Below are positions 12,170-22,443 of a stretch of 64,000 bases of DNA, in pieces. Each line of letters starts with the position of its first letter. Positions within the stretch are counted from its first letter, which is position 1. Source of the DNA: Flammulina velutipes (Eukaryota > Basidiomycota > Agaricomycetes > Agaricales > Physalacriaceae); contig CM022371.1 of assembly GCA_011800155.1 (NCBI GenBank), positions 868,001-932,000 on the forward strand. Direction: 5' to 3'. Position numbers and translations under genes: made by a program. Below the pieces are notes generated by a model. The model ran no database searches. It was not told the origin of the DNA and saw only the letters and a program-made list of their open reading frames with translations.

Positions 12170-13434
12170 GCCAGTGGTAGTAGTAACCGAATGAAAGTTG
12201 AGGGAGTGTCGATTATATAGAGATACAGGTCATGAGGAAAGACGGATGATCCTGTCACCGGCCACTGATAGAAGCATCGTTGATATCACCAGTACGAATA
12301 AGATTGCAAGTGAATAGACGCGAATGAGTAGAAAGTGTCATATAGAATTTCCTGCCGGCAGGGGGGAAGAACCACAGGAGTATAGCCACAGGAGTATCAG
12401 AGGCAGTTCTTTACAGCCAGAAATGCCGTATTGCTGTCCAAGAGGCACGGTGTCGAGTGAATGGACTAGAGTGAAAGACGCCGGGGTTCAGAGGGTCTGA
12501 GCCAGGAGGAACATATAACGAGGAACGAGGTGTAATGCCAACAGCTACCATCGGATGCTGATGGCACTTCCTTCAAAACATGGAGTATAACGGATTGACG
12601 AGGCGAGCAACTGCTTGGCTCTATGTATCCATAAGAGGACAATTGAAACTTGCCAGATGGGGAGTTCTTACTTCCATAGCTTCGTGATGATCACCCGCGA
12701 GTTGAGCACAGATAGAGTATTTGGAACAGTCCGGCGCCACAGGTGGTGGCAAGAGGGAACGCTTATGTCATGCCGAAACCATCACTTTCGTCTTGACCAT
12801 CAAGTGCTTTACACGATGTTCGGCAAATTAGGTGCGTATCTTGCAGATATCTGCCTACATGGGAACTGAATAAGAACAGTACACCTCAGTATCGATGCTA
12901 TCATAATAAGCGCCTTTCTCGCAGGAGTGAAAAGGACGACAGGATTAACGTATGTCCTCGGCAATATAGCACACTCTCCCTATACTCAGAACATTATATA
13001 GGCCGGCAGTTGGCCAAGTACCCAACAAGGATGTCAGACGTACGTTATCCCTTCCATTCCGCTTGTATATGTACTCATCTATTGACAGAACTGATACGGT
13101 CGTATCTGGAATTTGGTAGGCATGGACGTCGCTTATCCAGCAATAGCTCACCTTTTCTTTCAGGGGAATACGCCTTCGACTTTGCAGTAGTGATATTCGG
13201 GGTGCGTCGGTCCTTCTCGCCATCTGCTGCTAAATGCTGACTTTCATTCCTTACCAGCGCTCCTCATCATTCGAGCGAACACGTTAGATGAATTCCTGCC
13301 GCAGCTCTCATATTCCTCATGTAACAACAACACACAATTAGCATTGCCATTGGACTGCGGCCCTCCTTGGTCCATATATACCCAATATTTTCTACTCTCA
13401 CGATGTCTATGCACGGGAATCCATTTATTACGCA
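12170..13434. other. Intergenic stretch without supported gene
   Basis: Both strands contain only short open frames (for example 12615-12869 plus and 12945-13223 minus) with no recognisable motif. A 12-base word (CCACAGGAGTAT) occurs twice in a row near 12374-12401. The stretch includes the upstream region of the DUF6534 gene and the 3' flank of OST2. Confidence 0.45.
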
Positions 13435-13974
13435 TCATCCAAGGAAGTTGTATACAAAGAAGTGAAGGACAATAGAACCCAATGCGAAGTCCGCAAAAGC
13501 CCTGTAATACCGTTAAATAAGAGGAGAATGTGGCTGGCTGTCTCGTACGCACCGCTCTGGCGAAACATCCTTAAACTCGCTGCGGTTCTCTGGGTTCACT
13601 TGGGCGCGTAAGGATGCAGTGAGAACGAACTGGCCAACGGTACTGGCAAAGCTAACGATGCGAATTTAAATTAGCATATAATTACAGGCAACTGCGTTCA
13701 CGCACCCAGCCAGAAACGCGTTGAAAGGATAATCTGTCACGAGGACACAGTAGACAAATTGAATGACGCCCGTGAGCATGAGAAAGATGAGGAAAGCGTC
13801 GACGAAGCGCAGTCGGTCGGAGGTTCGTTCATTATATGCCTTCCAGAGCGACACGACGGGGTTAGCGCTTGGGCTGAGCGTCGAAGGGGCTGTCGGTACC
13901 GACGACGACGCGGTTGCTTTGGATGAAGTAGCGACAGGCTTGGGCGCTGCCTTTGGTGTAGATTTTGGAGGCAT
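13435..13974 (-). CDS. OST2: Oligosaccharyltransferase subunit DAD1/Ost2
   Basis: This small membrane subunit of the oligosaccharyltransferase transfers glycans to Asn in the endoplasmic reticulum. Three exons (13974-13706, 13651-13553 and 13501-13435) add up exactly to 144 residues. The N-terminal 35 residues are a Pro/Ser/Ala-rich tail. The DAD1 core follows: RLRFVDAFLIFLMLTGVIQF, YPFNAFLAGFASTVGQFVLT, LRAQVNPENRSEF, and the closing AFADFALGSIVLHFFVYNF. Three membrane helices are apparent and the length is normal for fungi. It is divergent from the GH5 gene. Confidence 0.93.
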
Positions 13975-14425
13975 GACTGGCTAACGATAGAGTGAAGATT
14001 CCGCGACGTGGAACTGACTGGCGTTCCCACGTATCGGGCCGGTATCCGCACGACACGTTCAACGCTCAAGAACTCTCTGTCTCCACGATTATTCCGTACA
14101 TTGTATTCGACCAGCGAAAGTTTCCGCGCATTCTATACACTTCCATTGTCCAAGGTATTATTCGTATTATTCCTCTGGCTAGCAGGCGTTTTTCTTCCAC
14201 TCATAAGTACTCTAGAGTCGCGCGTAACAAATACATATCCTCAACTCTCTTCGACATAGAAATCTTCTCGAAGCAATGAGGCATCCAAATTGACCTTCTC
14301 AATCTCTGTGGTGTCATGCGTAGTCAGCACACTATGACATCTTTGCTTTGATCCTTGGCATCAGCACTATCGCAGTTCACGACGACCACGACTCCTCATC
14401 AACTAGCACACGACTATTTACCGTC
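13975..14425. promoter_or_regulatory. Divergent intergenic region between OST2 and GH5 gene
   Basis: This 451-bp gap separates two genes transcribed away from each other and should hold both promoters. A plus-strand open frame at 14008-14259 encodes a hydrophobic stretch but has no family resemblance; I treat it as leader sequence. Confidence 0.5.
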
Positions 14426-16212
14426 ATGGACAGGCTCAGAAACAAGTTTCTCAAAACCCTCGACTCTCTCGAAAAGGAATTCATGGGAAGCGGAAGTTCT
14501 CATTCTGCTCCCGTTGCTCCGATCCCACTGGACTTGAATAATCCTGCTACTTACTTTCGCTACAGAAAACAGCGCGGGGTTAATTTAGGTTGGCGCAATC
14601 TCTTTTGACGTCTCTGAGGCTCATTATCCGCCCCCGTTAGGCGCTTGGTTTGTGCTCGAGCGCTGGATCGTCGACCCTCCGTATCGCGACGCGAAAGATC
14701 CCGGTCAGAGTGACCTGGATGTGGCTAAAGGCAAGAATGCCAAAGCCATACTGGAAAACCACTGGGACACTTGGATAACCCAGCCCGACTGGAAGTTCCT
14801 CTCGGAGAAGGGTATCAATACCGTCAGAATTCCTGTATGACGGCCCATGTCTACACGAGATACACGTCGTTGATTTCTTTTCTTCTCAGATTGGTTATTA
14901 TCACCTGTGTGGTGCCGATCGTTCTGTCCTTGAAAAGACTCACTTCAAGGATACGTACGATGTGTTCTGTGGCGCCTGGACTAGGATCCTTGGCGCCATT
15001 CAGACGGCAGCTTCGTTCGGAATTGGGGTGTTGATCGGTAGGTTCTGTTACTATGTTATTTGCGATTACAATAACCAGGTTCTCCTTCTAGATCTCCATG
15101 CTGCCCCCGGGAAACAGAACCATGACTCTCACGGCGGAACGTCCAAGGAGCCCGAATTCTTCCACACGTCCCGCCACAGGGACCATACCATTCACGTCCT
15201 ATTGACACTACTCCGCCTGATCAGCAACACGCATCCCAATATCGTCGGCATCGAGTTACTGAACGAACCAGCTCCTCCGTCCGATACACTCTTGAAGGAC
15301 TGGTACGCCGAGGCCATCCGAGCCATATCGTCGCTGGATCCCACCATTCCATTGTACCTCGGAGAATGCTGGCAGACGGACAATTACGCCGGTTGGATGA
15401 AGCAGATCCAACCCAGCGTCCCCAATATGCTCGTACTGGACCATCACCTCTACAGATGCTTCACCGGCGAAGACATCTCCACCTCTGCGCACGACCACGC
15501 TGGCCATTTGCGCGATCCTAACAACGGCATCGTGCAGACCCTAGGACGCGTCGGCTCGTCGCTCGTCATTGGCGAGTGGTCCGCGGCTCTGAACCCCGGC
15601 TCGATCAAGTTTGACAACGACGTCGAACATAGGGTGTTTGCCAATGCGCAGTATGAATTGTTCGAGCGGACGTGTGCGGGGTGGTTCTTCTGGACGTACA
15701 AAAAAGGCGATGGCTGGGATAATGGCTGGAGCTTTAGGGATGTATTGCAGAGTGAGGTGCTTCCTGCATGGCTTGGCGGGATGAGGGGACGTATTCCTGT
15801 GGATGGTACGGATGCGCAGCGGAGGGATCCGTTGGGCCAACAGGCTACTGGTCAGTTTTCTTTTTCGTGCTGATTTGTGGGAGTCGGCGCTGATTGTGGT
15901 TCTAGCGAACCATTCTGCGTGGTGGGATCGGACTCCAGGAAATTACAACCATGCGCGTTTTGGCGAGGGCTTCTTCGTGGGGTGGAACGATGCCTATGCT
16001 TTCTTCCGCTCAGTCCCAGTTGGTTCACCTGTGCCGGAGATTGGATTTCGAGCAGAATGGGCACGTCGACGAAGTGGCGATGGATATTGGGAATACGGTA
16101 GGCGGATTTTATGGCACTGTTTTATGTATCTGTTACTCAATCTTCTTTAGAGCACGGATTTAACCAAGGCGTTGACGCCGCCAAAAATGACTACGCTGCC
16201 CATTATTGTTGA
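14426..16212 (+). CDS. Glycoside hydrolase family 5, exo-beta-1,3-glucanase-like
   Basis: The protein resembles the GH5 subfamily 9 exo-beta-1,3-glucanases that act on fungal wall glucan. Six exons join in frame: 14426-14588, 14641-14834, 14890 to about 15027, 15092-15850, 15906-16097 and 16151-16212. Family landmarks are GVNLGAWFVLERW, EKGINTVRIP, GIGVLIDLHAAPG, the acid/base Glu in LLNEPAPP, and the nucleophile Glu in LVIGEWSAAL, followed by GWFFWTYK. The conserved start is MDRLRNKFLKTLDSLEKEF, a charged helix with no signal peptide. The enzyme may therefore be cytoplasmic or secreted by an unconventional route, as proposed for some fungal relatives. Substrate is inferred from family only. 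Confidence 0.85.
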
Positions 16213-17036
16213 ATATGCGAGTGTAATATTATAACAAATCCATTCAGTGACTTGACCCGAGACTCCGAAACGGAAGGCCCGTATAAATTCCTTCGTGCGC
16301 AATTCATCAAGCAACCACCCAAAAATGTCCCCAGATATTTTATCCTGTTTATTTATGAGTGATATCTATGTATATAAGTTACCTGGGCGACTGACTACTC
16401 CTGCATACGGTAAAACCTTTCGTTGCGCCACACTATAACACCTACTTCCAAGACGTTGAGTTGAGTTGAGTTGAGTTCGAAAATGGTGTCCTGAGGCATC
16501 ACTCCAGTAGACAACTCAATTACAATGTGGCACGCTTTACTCAGGCGGCAGTCTGCGCCAGCAACTGTCAGAAGCTCTCAAGAGGTGGCATATCTCTGAC
16601 TCTTGGACCTCGTTCCTGCTATAACCCTCTCAAATTTAAAGGAAAGCTGGCAATCGTTTAGTCATGTGCTGTGGCCTTGACGTACATCGTGGCGGGTTTC
16701 TATTGTGTCTCGTATCTGAGGTCGTTCAGCCTACTTGGCTCTGTACAATTGTGCATTTCCTCTGATGTCCTTGGATGCTTTAAATGTCGATTCTTGAAAT
16801 GGAAGATGTGTTTTTGTCTGCTTCGTCGTGCCATGGTGTCTGACTTTTCATTCAACCCTTGGATACTTCTTGGAAAGAGAGAGCTAATGTTCCATCTTCC
16901 TTTACAAACTACAATACCGATTTCACGCCCGCTGCGCCACATATGATCGCTCGTGACTGCCGTGGAGTTCTCGCGTGGCTTGATCGAGGTCCAAGATCCT
17001 CTTGATCAAATTCGATCAGCGTCTCTCATCGTCAAA
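16213..17036. other. Intergenic region with GTTGA microsatellite
   Basis: No gene is supported. A short tandem repeat of the pentamer GTTGA lies at about 16455-16477. Short open frames around 16670-16946 on both strands lack recognisable motifs. Confidence 0.45.
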
Positions 17037-17810
17037 ATGGCCATGGAGAACATACCTCGATTTAAAGCAAGAGATGGGGATAACTGGAATGTCATGAATT
17101 TTGATGCGTACAACATGGAGCGGCGGTACCAGACACTAGACGAATTCTTTGGTCTTACGGAGCTACCAGAACTCGAAGACCCAAATATCCTCTCCTTTGC
17201 CACCACCGAAAACTGCAACGACGCCACTGACGATGCCACGTACAGACTTATTCGCTATCTTGACGACGCGCACCGTCTCGTGGATGGTCGGGAATCGGCT
17301 TTCGACACATTCTTCCAACGTCTACTAGAAACCATGGGCTATTCGCGAGGTAGACGGGTCATCCATACGCAATACACATACCCGTTTATCAACAGCGCCG
17401 AAATGAAGCAAGCTCGCAGTGATATTTGCGTTCTCGACGACACAAACAAGATCCTCCTCCTTGTCCGAAGGAGTAAAGACGGCGAGGACCCGCTGCCTTC
17501 GCTGGTCGCCGCAGCCATTGCCGCCTACCAAGACTGCATTCAACGTCGGCACTCGACGCTGGATGAGATGGTCATTCCTGCCATCGCCTTCTATGGAACA
17601 TGGCCTCAGTTCTACAAAATCAAAGTCACGGAAGAACTGAACATGTCTGTTCTGGCTGGCCTTCGCCCGACAGAACCCATCGTCATCCCTTGTCAACCTG
17701 TAAAACATTCACCATCCACGTCGAAAACGATGGGCATGACGGCATTGGAGAATAGGGTTATCGTTCTTCGATATCTTGAAGCTTTCAAAGCTATGGTCGG
17801 ACAAGAGTGA
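17037..17810 (+). CDS. Local expanded family protein, copy A (PD-(D/E)XK-like, degenerate motif)
   Basis: I do not recognise a named family, but this is one of four related copies in the window. The ATG at 17037 (MAMENIPRFK) is chosen because copies B and C begin at the matching place (MAAMIRSAK, MANLPRKAK). The frame is open further upstream but without another ATG. Shared blocks are RYQTLDEFFGLTELPELEDP, AFDTFFQRLLETMGYSRGRR, RSDICVLDDTNKILLLVRRS, LVAAAIAAYQ, IPAIAFYGTWPQFYKIKVTE and ALENRVIVLRYLEAFKAM. The block with Asp followed by a hydrophobic strand and then a Lys position resembles the PD-(D/E)XK nuclease core seen more clearly in copy B. Here the expected Glu is replaced by Arg (VRRSK), so catalysis is doubtful. 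Single exon, 257 residues. It converges on copy B. Confidence 0.7.
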   Translation: MAMENIPRFKARDGDNWNVMNFDAYNMERRYQTLDEFFGLTELPELEDPNILSFATTENCNDATDDATYRLIRYLDDAHRLVDGRESAFDTFFQRLLETMGYSRGRRVIHTQYTYPFINSAEMKQARSDICVLDDTNKILLLVRRSKDGEDPLPSLVAAAIAAYQDCIQRRHSTLDEMVIPAIAFYGTWPQFYKIKVTEELNMSVLAGLRPTEPIVIPCQPVKHSPSTSKTMGMTALENRVIVLRYLEAFKAMVGQE

Positions 17811-18548
17811 CGTCTTTTAAATCTGTTAAATGTATGTGCATTCTTCTGGTGATATCGTGGCTCTGAACAATTCATATTTGCAGCTACTACGAAGTTGCAC
17901 TCCCAACAAGAATCAAAGGCATGAAGGAAGAGGAGGCCCACCCCCGTTTTTTATGTGAGACTTACGTTTCATGAAATACATAACTAGGTACAATCAAGAT
18001 TATCGTACTTAGATTCAGAAATCTCACAAGTAGGTCACTCCCGAACGGAACGACCTGAACCCTCTAAACAGAATCGCCACTTAGAAAATCTATCCTTGAC
18101 ACTTATACTTGAAGACACTTGAACTTGAACCCAATCAAGCTCTTAGAATACGCTCGCGTTCCAGCGCTCGCTGGAGATATCAGCCCCGGGGCACCCTCAA
18201 AATCCAACTACCCGCCCTACGCCACACGTTCGGGCGCATCGCGGACACCTCTACGCCCAACTCGAGGACGTACATATCATTTGGGTGACGTGAATTTTAG
18301 ATAATCTGGTCAGTTTCCGGGAGGATATACCTTCTTGACGCTCATTTCATCAGGAATTTCGTGGGGAAAACAGTGGTTGGCTTGGAGTCGACGGCGATGC
18401 GCGAGAAGCATCAAATTTGACAACAACTATTGTTTGTAGTTGGTATTATAAAGGTATCGCTAGAGTGTTCTCATACGTATATACTTAGTATCAATCCACG
18501 AGCAAGTCTGTGATCTTGTTAATCGCATGCGATAGGATTATAGAATTG
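17811..18548. other. Intergenic between convergent family copies A and B
   Basis: No gene is supported. The stretch holds the 3' flanks of two convergent genes. I saw no repeat structure joining them. Confidence 0.45.
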
Positions 18549-19370
18549 TTACTCACCTTCATGCATATTCCTAAAGGCTTGGAAATATTGAAGTAGCGGA
18601 GCCCGGCACTCCAAGTGCACCATGTCGACGAGGTGATCTGGCGGCCGGAAGCACGACACAACAATCTCCTCCTCAGGATAAGTCCCAGCTCTGACTGCGA
18701 CGTCCAGGGCTTTAGTAATCCCGAGTTTGTAGAATGTTGGGTATGATCCGCGGAGTGTGATGCCAGGAAAAGTCATCTTCTCCAGCGCAGGTAACATCGC
18801 TTTGTCACGTAGCTCGTTGTTCTGTTGAAAGGCTGCTATGGCTTCGGCTATCAACTGCGCCTCCGGATCGGTGGGGTTCGTCGTGCGTTTGTCCTCTTGG
18901 ATGAGCAGGAAAAAGCTCGCCCTAGTGAGTACGCATACGTCTGTCTGGGCACTTCTCGTCTCTCCGCAGATTCGGAAGGGGATCGCTTGTCTGGTCGTCA
19001 CCAAACGCAGATTCGGCGGGACGCCACCATAACCTAACATCTTCAGCAAATGAAAGCCCAGCATATCAACAGCGTTTTCGTTCCCGTGCATAGGGACTGT
19101 GCTGTGCACCAACTCGAGGTGTAGCAGTAGATCGAAAACGGCGGGGTCCTGGACGGCGCGTGGATCGTCAATGAGGGTGCTCGCAAAGAGTTGAAGGCCA
19201 TTCGTTAGGGGCGGAAGCTCGTCGATGTTGAAGAATTGGGCAAGACTTTGCGAATCCACTCTTATGTGGTGGGCGAGGAGGTCGTGTGTGGTCCATTCAC
19301 TGCCAGACTTTGCTGAACGAATCATTGCAGCCATGTTACGTCGGTTAATATTCGTGAAAAGCCTGGTCAT
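18549..19370 (-). CDS. Local expanded family protein, copy B (putative PD-(D/E)XK fold)
   Basis: This is a second copy of the family, 273 residues in a single exon. The ATG at 19370 gives MTRLFTNINRR; the ATG at 19334 (MAAMIRSAK) matches the start of the other copies and may be the true one. Blocks in order are LAQFFNIDELPPLT, VDMLGFHLLKMLGYGGVPPN, AQTDVCVLTRASFFLLIQED followed by Lys, AEAIAAFQQN, LRGSYPTFYKLGITKALDV and PLLQYFQAFRN. The Asp of TDVCV and the Glu-Asp-Lys of QEDK, 15 residues apart on two hydrophobic strands, followed by a helix with Gln, fit the PD-(D/E)XK pattern. That assignment is inference. No signal peptide or membrane segment is visible, so the protein is probably intracellular. 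Confidence 0.72.
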   Translation of the reverse strand: MTRLFTNINRRNMAAMIRSAKSGSEWTTHDLLAHHIRVDSQSLAQFFNIDELPPLTNGLQLFASTLIDDPRAVQDPAVFDLLLHLELVHSTVPMHGNENAVDMLGFHLLKMLGYGGVPPNLRLVTTRQAIPFRICGETRSAQTDVCVLTRASFFLLIQEDKRTTNPTDPEAQLIAEAIAAFQQNNELRDKAMLPALEKMTFPGITLRGSYPTFYKLGITKALDVAVRAGTYPEEEIVVSCFRPPDHLVDMVHLECRAPLLQYFQAFRNMHEGE

Positions 19371-20773
19371 CGCAAATCAGTAAACGCGTTGGCAACTTCT
19401 TCGATGTACGAACCAGATGTTTGCAAAGAAAACAGCCCCAGAGAACGAGTTGGAAGGCGGTATGTAGTATGGGCTGTCCTAGGAAAATAGGTAAGGGCGT
19501 TTAACGCCGTTAGATGTATTGGAGACTAACGGGGTTCAGACGATAGAAAAGAGGACCCGGACGATAGAGAGAAGAGGACGACGTTCTGAACCTGTTAAAG
19601 GCAATTTGGTTAAGGCGTTTAGCGTTTTTTTGTGTGTGTGGATGGCGACTGACTGGGCGTTGACGGAGAGCAAGGTTGGCTGAGACGAAGAGGCGGACAT
19701 CCGAATTTATAGCGGTGAACTGATTTGCGGCTGTTTGGACCGGCCAGCATGCGCCACACTAGACCACAGAACTTCCTGTTCACGCTTCTAGGAACGCTAG
19801 GCCTAAGTACAGCATACAAGATTCCTGGAAGGTATATCGGAATTAGCTGACCACAAACCAGAAGTCCGTACGTGCTGAATAGTCAAAACGAAAAGAACTC
19901 GAGCCAATGAACACCACCGTCGTAGTAGATCTAGAAGCTTTGATACGATAGTAGAGCCACAACCTGAGCAAGATCCCAAAAATGATAGACGTACCATGGC
20001 ATATTAATCCTCTTGTAAAAGTATCTTCCTGATGAGCACTCTCCCTCTTTACCGATGAGACCTACATATCTGTACTAACCATCAGAGAACTGAAAAATAA
20101 TGCTCGCATATCTTACAGGTCTGCAGAGCACATTTTACAAATTTAACACTATGCCCCGTTGAAGTTCCACCAGCTCGGTAGTGGACCTGGCAGCGTGCTA
20201 GATGTAGAAGTGTTTCCGGAGCTGAAGGAGAGCACGGCCGCGGCAGTAGAAATGCAACACGTTGGGTCAGAGTTTTGTGAATAAGCAACGAGGAGAAATC
20301 TTTCTTTGTGACAATGGGGCATTGCGGCTTGCTGCTATGGCGGTAGTGAGAGCATCGAATACTATCGCATAGTGTAGAAAATAGCGACTCGGTAGGTGAA
20401 TAGACGAACAGTGTTGTCCAAGCGATATGACTTGCTGATGGTACTAAGAGAACGAAAAAGAATGGAATCACCGAAGTGTATCTAATCTAATCTAATGTGG
20501 CGTAGTCTTACATGTATTGAACTGCCCTCACATAGTGGTGCCAGTCCTTTTCTTGAGCTCTGACGTAGCCGTTGACATAGGTCACTATCGTCAAGGCTGA
20601 AGCTCTCAAGTTCAAGATTCAAACAGAAATATTCGGTCGACCACTTATGTCAGCATGTACAGCTCGGCTTGAATCGGAATTGCCCTTGCGTTGAACGCTC
20701 ACCTTGATTCTAAATTTCTGTCAGTCAAGCCTTACTCTTCACTATCCCTCCATCTAACGACCAATCATAGGCA
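19371..20773. other. Intergenic, possible gene remnant on the minus strand
   Basis: A minus-strand open frame at 20082-20471 and further hydrophobic stretches near 19803-19997 could be remains of a membrane-protein gene, but I could not assemble a coherent product and recognise no motif. The last part before 20774 is the upstream region of the ATP synthase gene. Confidence 0.3.
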
Positions 20774-21552
20774 ATGGCTTCCAAAGCAGCAGCAGCGGCC
20801 GTGGTAAGCATTTCCAACGACGACCTGGACCAATAACCGATTTTCATCCCCAGGACTTTACCCGCGTATATACAACATTGGGACTCGGAAAGGGTGCGTT
20901 CACGTCTATTCGGAGAGTCCAAGGATTGAACGTATGATAATTCCAGAGACCGTGGCTTCCCTCCAGGCTTTCCGGAAAAGACACAGCGAAGCCCAACGCC
21001 TAAGCTCGCAATACGCCAACCAGCCCACCACCATCGACTTTGCACACTACCGCTCTCTTTTGAAGAACTCTGCTGTTATTGACGATGCGGAGAAGGTTTT
21101 GAAGGAGTTCAAGCCCGTCACGTACGACGTTGCTGCCCAGGTCAAGGCCATCGAGTCTTTCGAGGCCAAGGCGGTGAGCTTTTCCGTGTTGTTCGTGCGC
21201 GTTGGTTGGGTTTAATTGGGGGTGTTGTAGCTCGCTACGGCCAAGGAGACTGAGGCGAAGATCGAGGTTGAGCTCCAGCAACTGAAGGCTACCCTCGCTA
21301 ACATCGAGGAGGCACGTCCATTCGAGCAGCTCACGGTGCGTAGAGAAACACGAAATCTGAATTCTACTGACGTTCCGCAGGCAATGGATGTCGGTGAAGC
21401 TCATCCCCGCCTGATCAAGGTGGTGGAGACCATGATCCAGAAGGGCAAATGGACTGTACCGGGTACGTTTTCCCTTGGACAATTCAAAGTCAAAAACACT
21501 AATCCTTTTTCAAGGCTACAAGGAGAAGTTCGGCGACCTCAATGTCATGTAA
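20774..21552 (+). CDS. ATP7: ATP synthase subunit d, mitochondrial
   Basis: This is a peripheral-stalk subunit of the mitochondrial F1Fo ATP synthase. Six exons join exactly in frame: 20774-20803, 20854-20893, 20947-21173, 21231-21335, 21381-21462 and 21515-21552, giving 173 residues. The N-terminus is MASKAAAAAVDFTRVYTTLG, then ETVASLQAFRKRHSEAQR, the family block IDFAHYRSLLKNSAVIDDAE, the Glu-rich helix AKETEAKIEVELQQLKATL, and the Pro/Gly-containing end GKWTVPGYKEKFGDLNVM. Length and order match fungal ATP7. The first exon is 10 codons long. Confidence 0.93.
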
Positions 21553-22443
21553 ATTGTCATCAGCATAGAATGAACCACTTCATTGGATTCCCACAACTAT
21601 GTTCCTTCGTATTGGTAACACGTCAGCTTGGAGATATATGTCTATATGATCAGGATGGGTGGTATCATTGGCCCTCCGCGAACAAACAAGATTTTTCTGG
21701 CCCGAGGGCATGGTCGGGAATTTCCTGGAGGAAATGGCGCAGACAGTGTCATTCTTTACTCGGGGACAAGTGGTTTGCTCACCGCCTTGGTCTTTGAAGT
21801 AGATGGATGCGTCTGAGAGTGTCAGGCAGAACCGCAGACAGATCAGCTTCCAAAGCTAGGACGCTTAATTTTTTTCAGAATTGAATTGAGTTGAATAGTC
21901 GGTTTTTACTGACGTAGTGCATTCACGTCCAGGTACTTTGGAATACCACGCACGAACCGCCACACTTGCGGGGGAGCGGCCGACGGAAGATCGTAATGGA
22001 AAGAGGACGTGCTAGTGGCGTCGTAGTATGGGCCACCATTGAAATGGTGCGTTAATTAATTCTCTATCGCCGGCAGAGTGTTCCAATTAGCACCAATGCA
22101 CGCTCTGAGGCTCGTTCTGCTGCCGCAAGCCCCCAGTCCAGTATCTATCAGAGTCGGAGGAGTCTATTTGCGCCACCGTGTGATCGGAACGCGTTTTTTT
22201 AATTTGAACACGAGTGGAGCTTTCGTTCAGGTTCAGCCCAAGTCTCTTCTGCATGTTGAATAATACTAGCATATTCCTGGCTGTCAAAAACGCTGTAGAA
22301 TTCATTGAACAACAGGTCCGAAGAGCGGAATGGAGCATGGCAACAAACAGGGGTGACGATCGCAGAAGTACTTTATATAAAGTCACACATAAGTAGAAGA
22401 GTTCTCGAACGGGCATCAATATCCTCCACTTTGACAGCTGGTC
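21553..22443. other. Intergenic between ATP7 and the channel gene
   Basis: No gene is supported. Open frames at 21628-21816 and 22087-22419 have no recognisable features. The right part should contain the channel promoter. Confidence 0.45.

Noticed and set aside
12615..12869. Plus-strand 84-codon frame
   Set aside because: No motif, no plausible partner exons, and composition like the surrounding non-coding DNA.
14008..14259. Plus-strand frame with a hydrophobic stretch
   Set aside because: Lies in the divergent promoter gap; no homologous family recognised and a second frame is open over the same bases.
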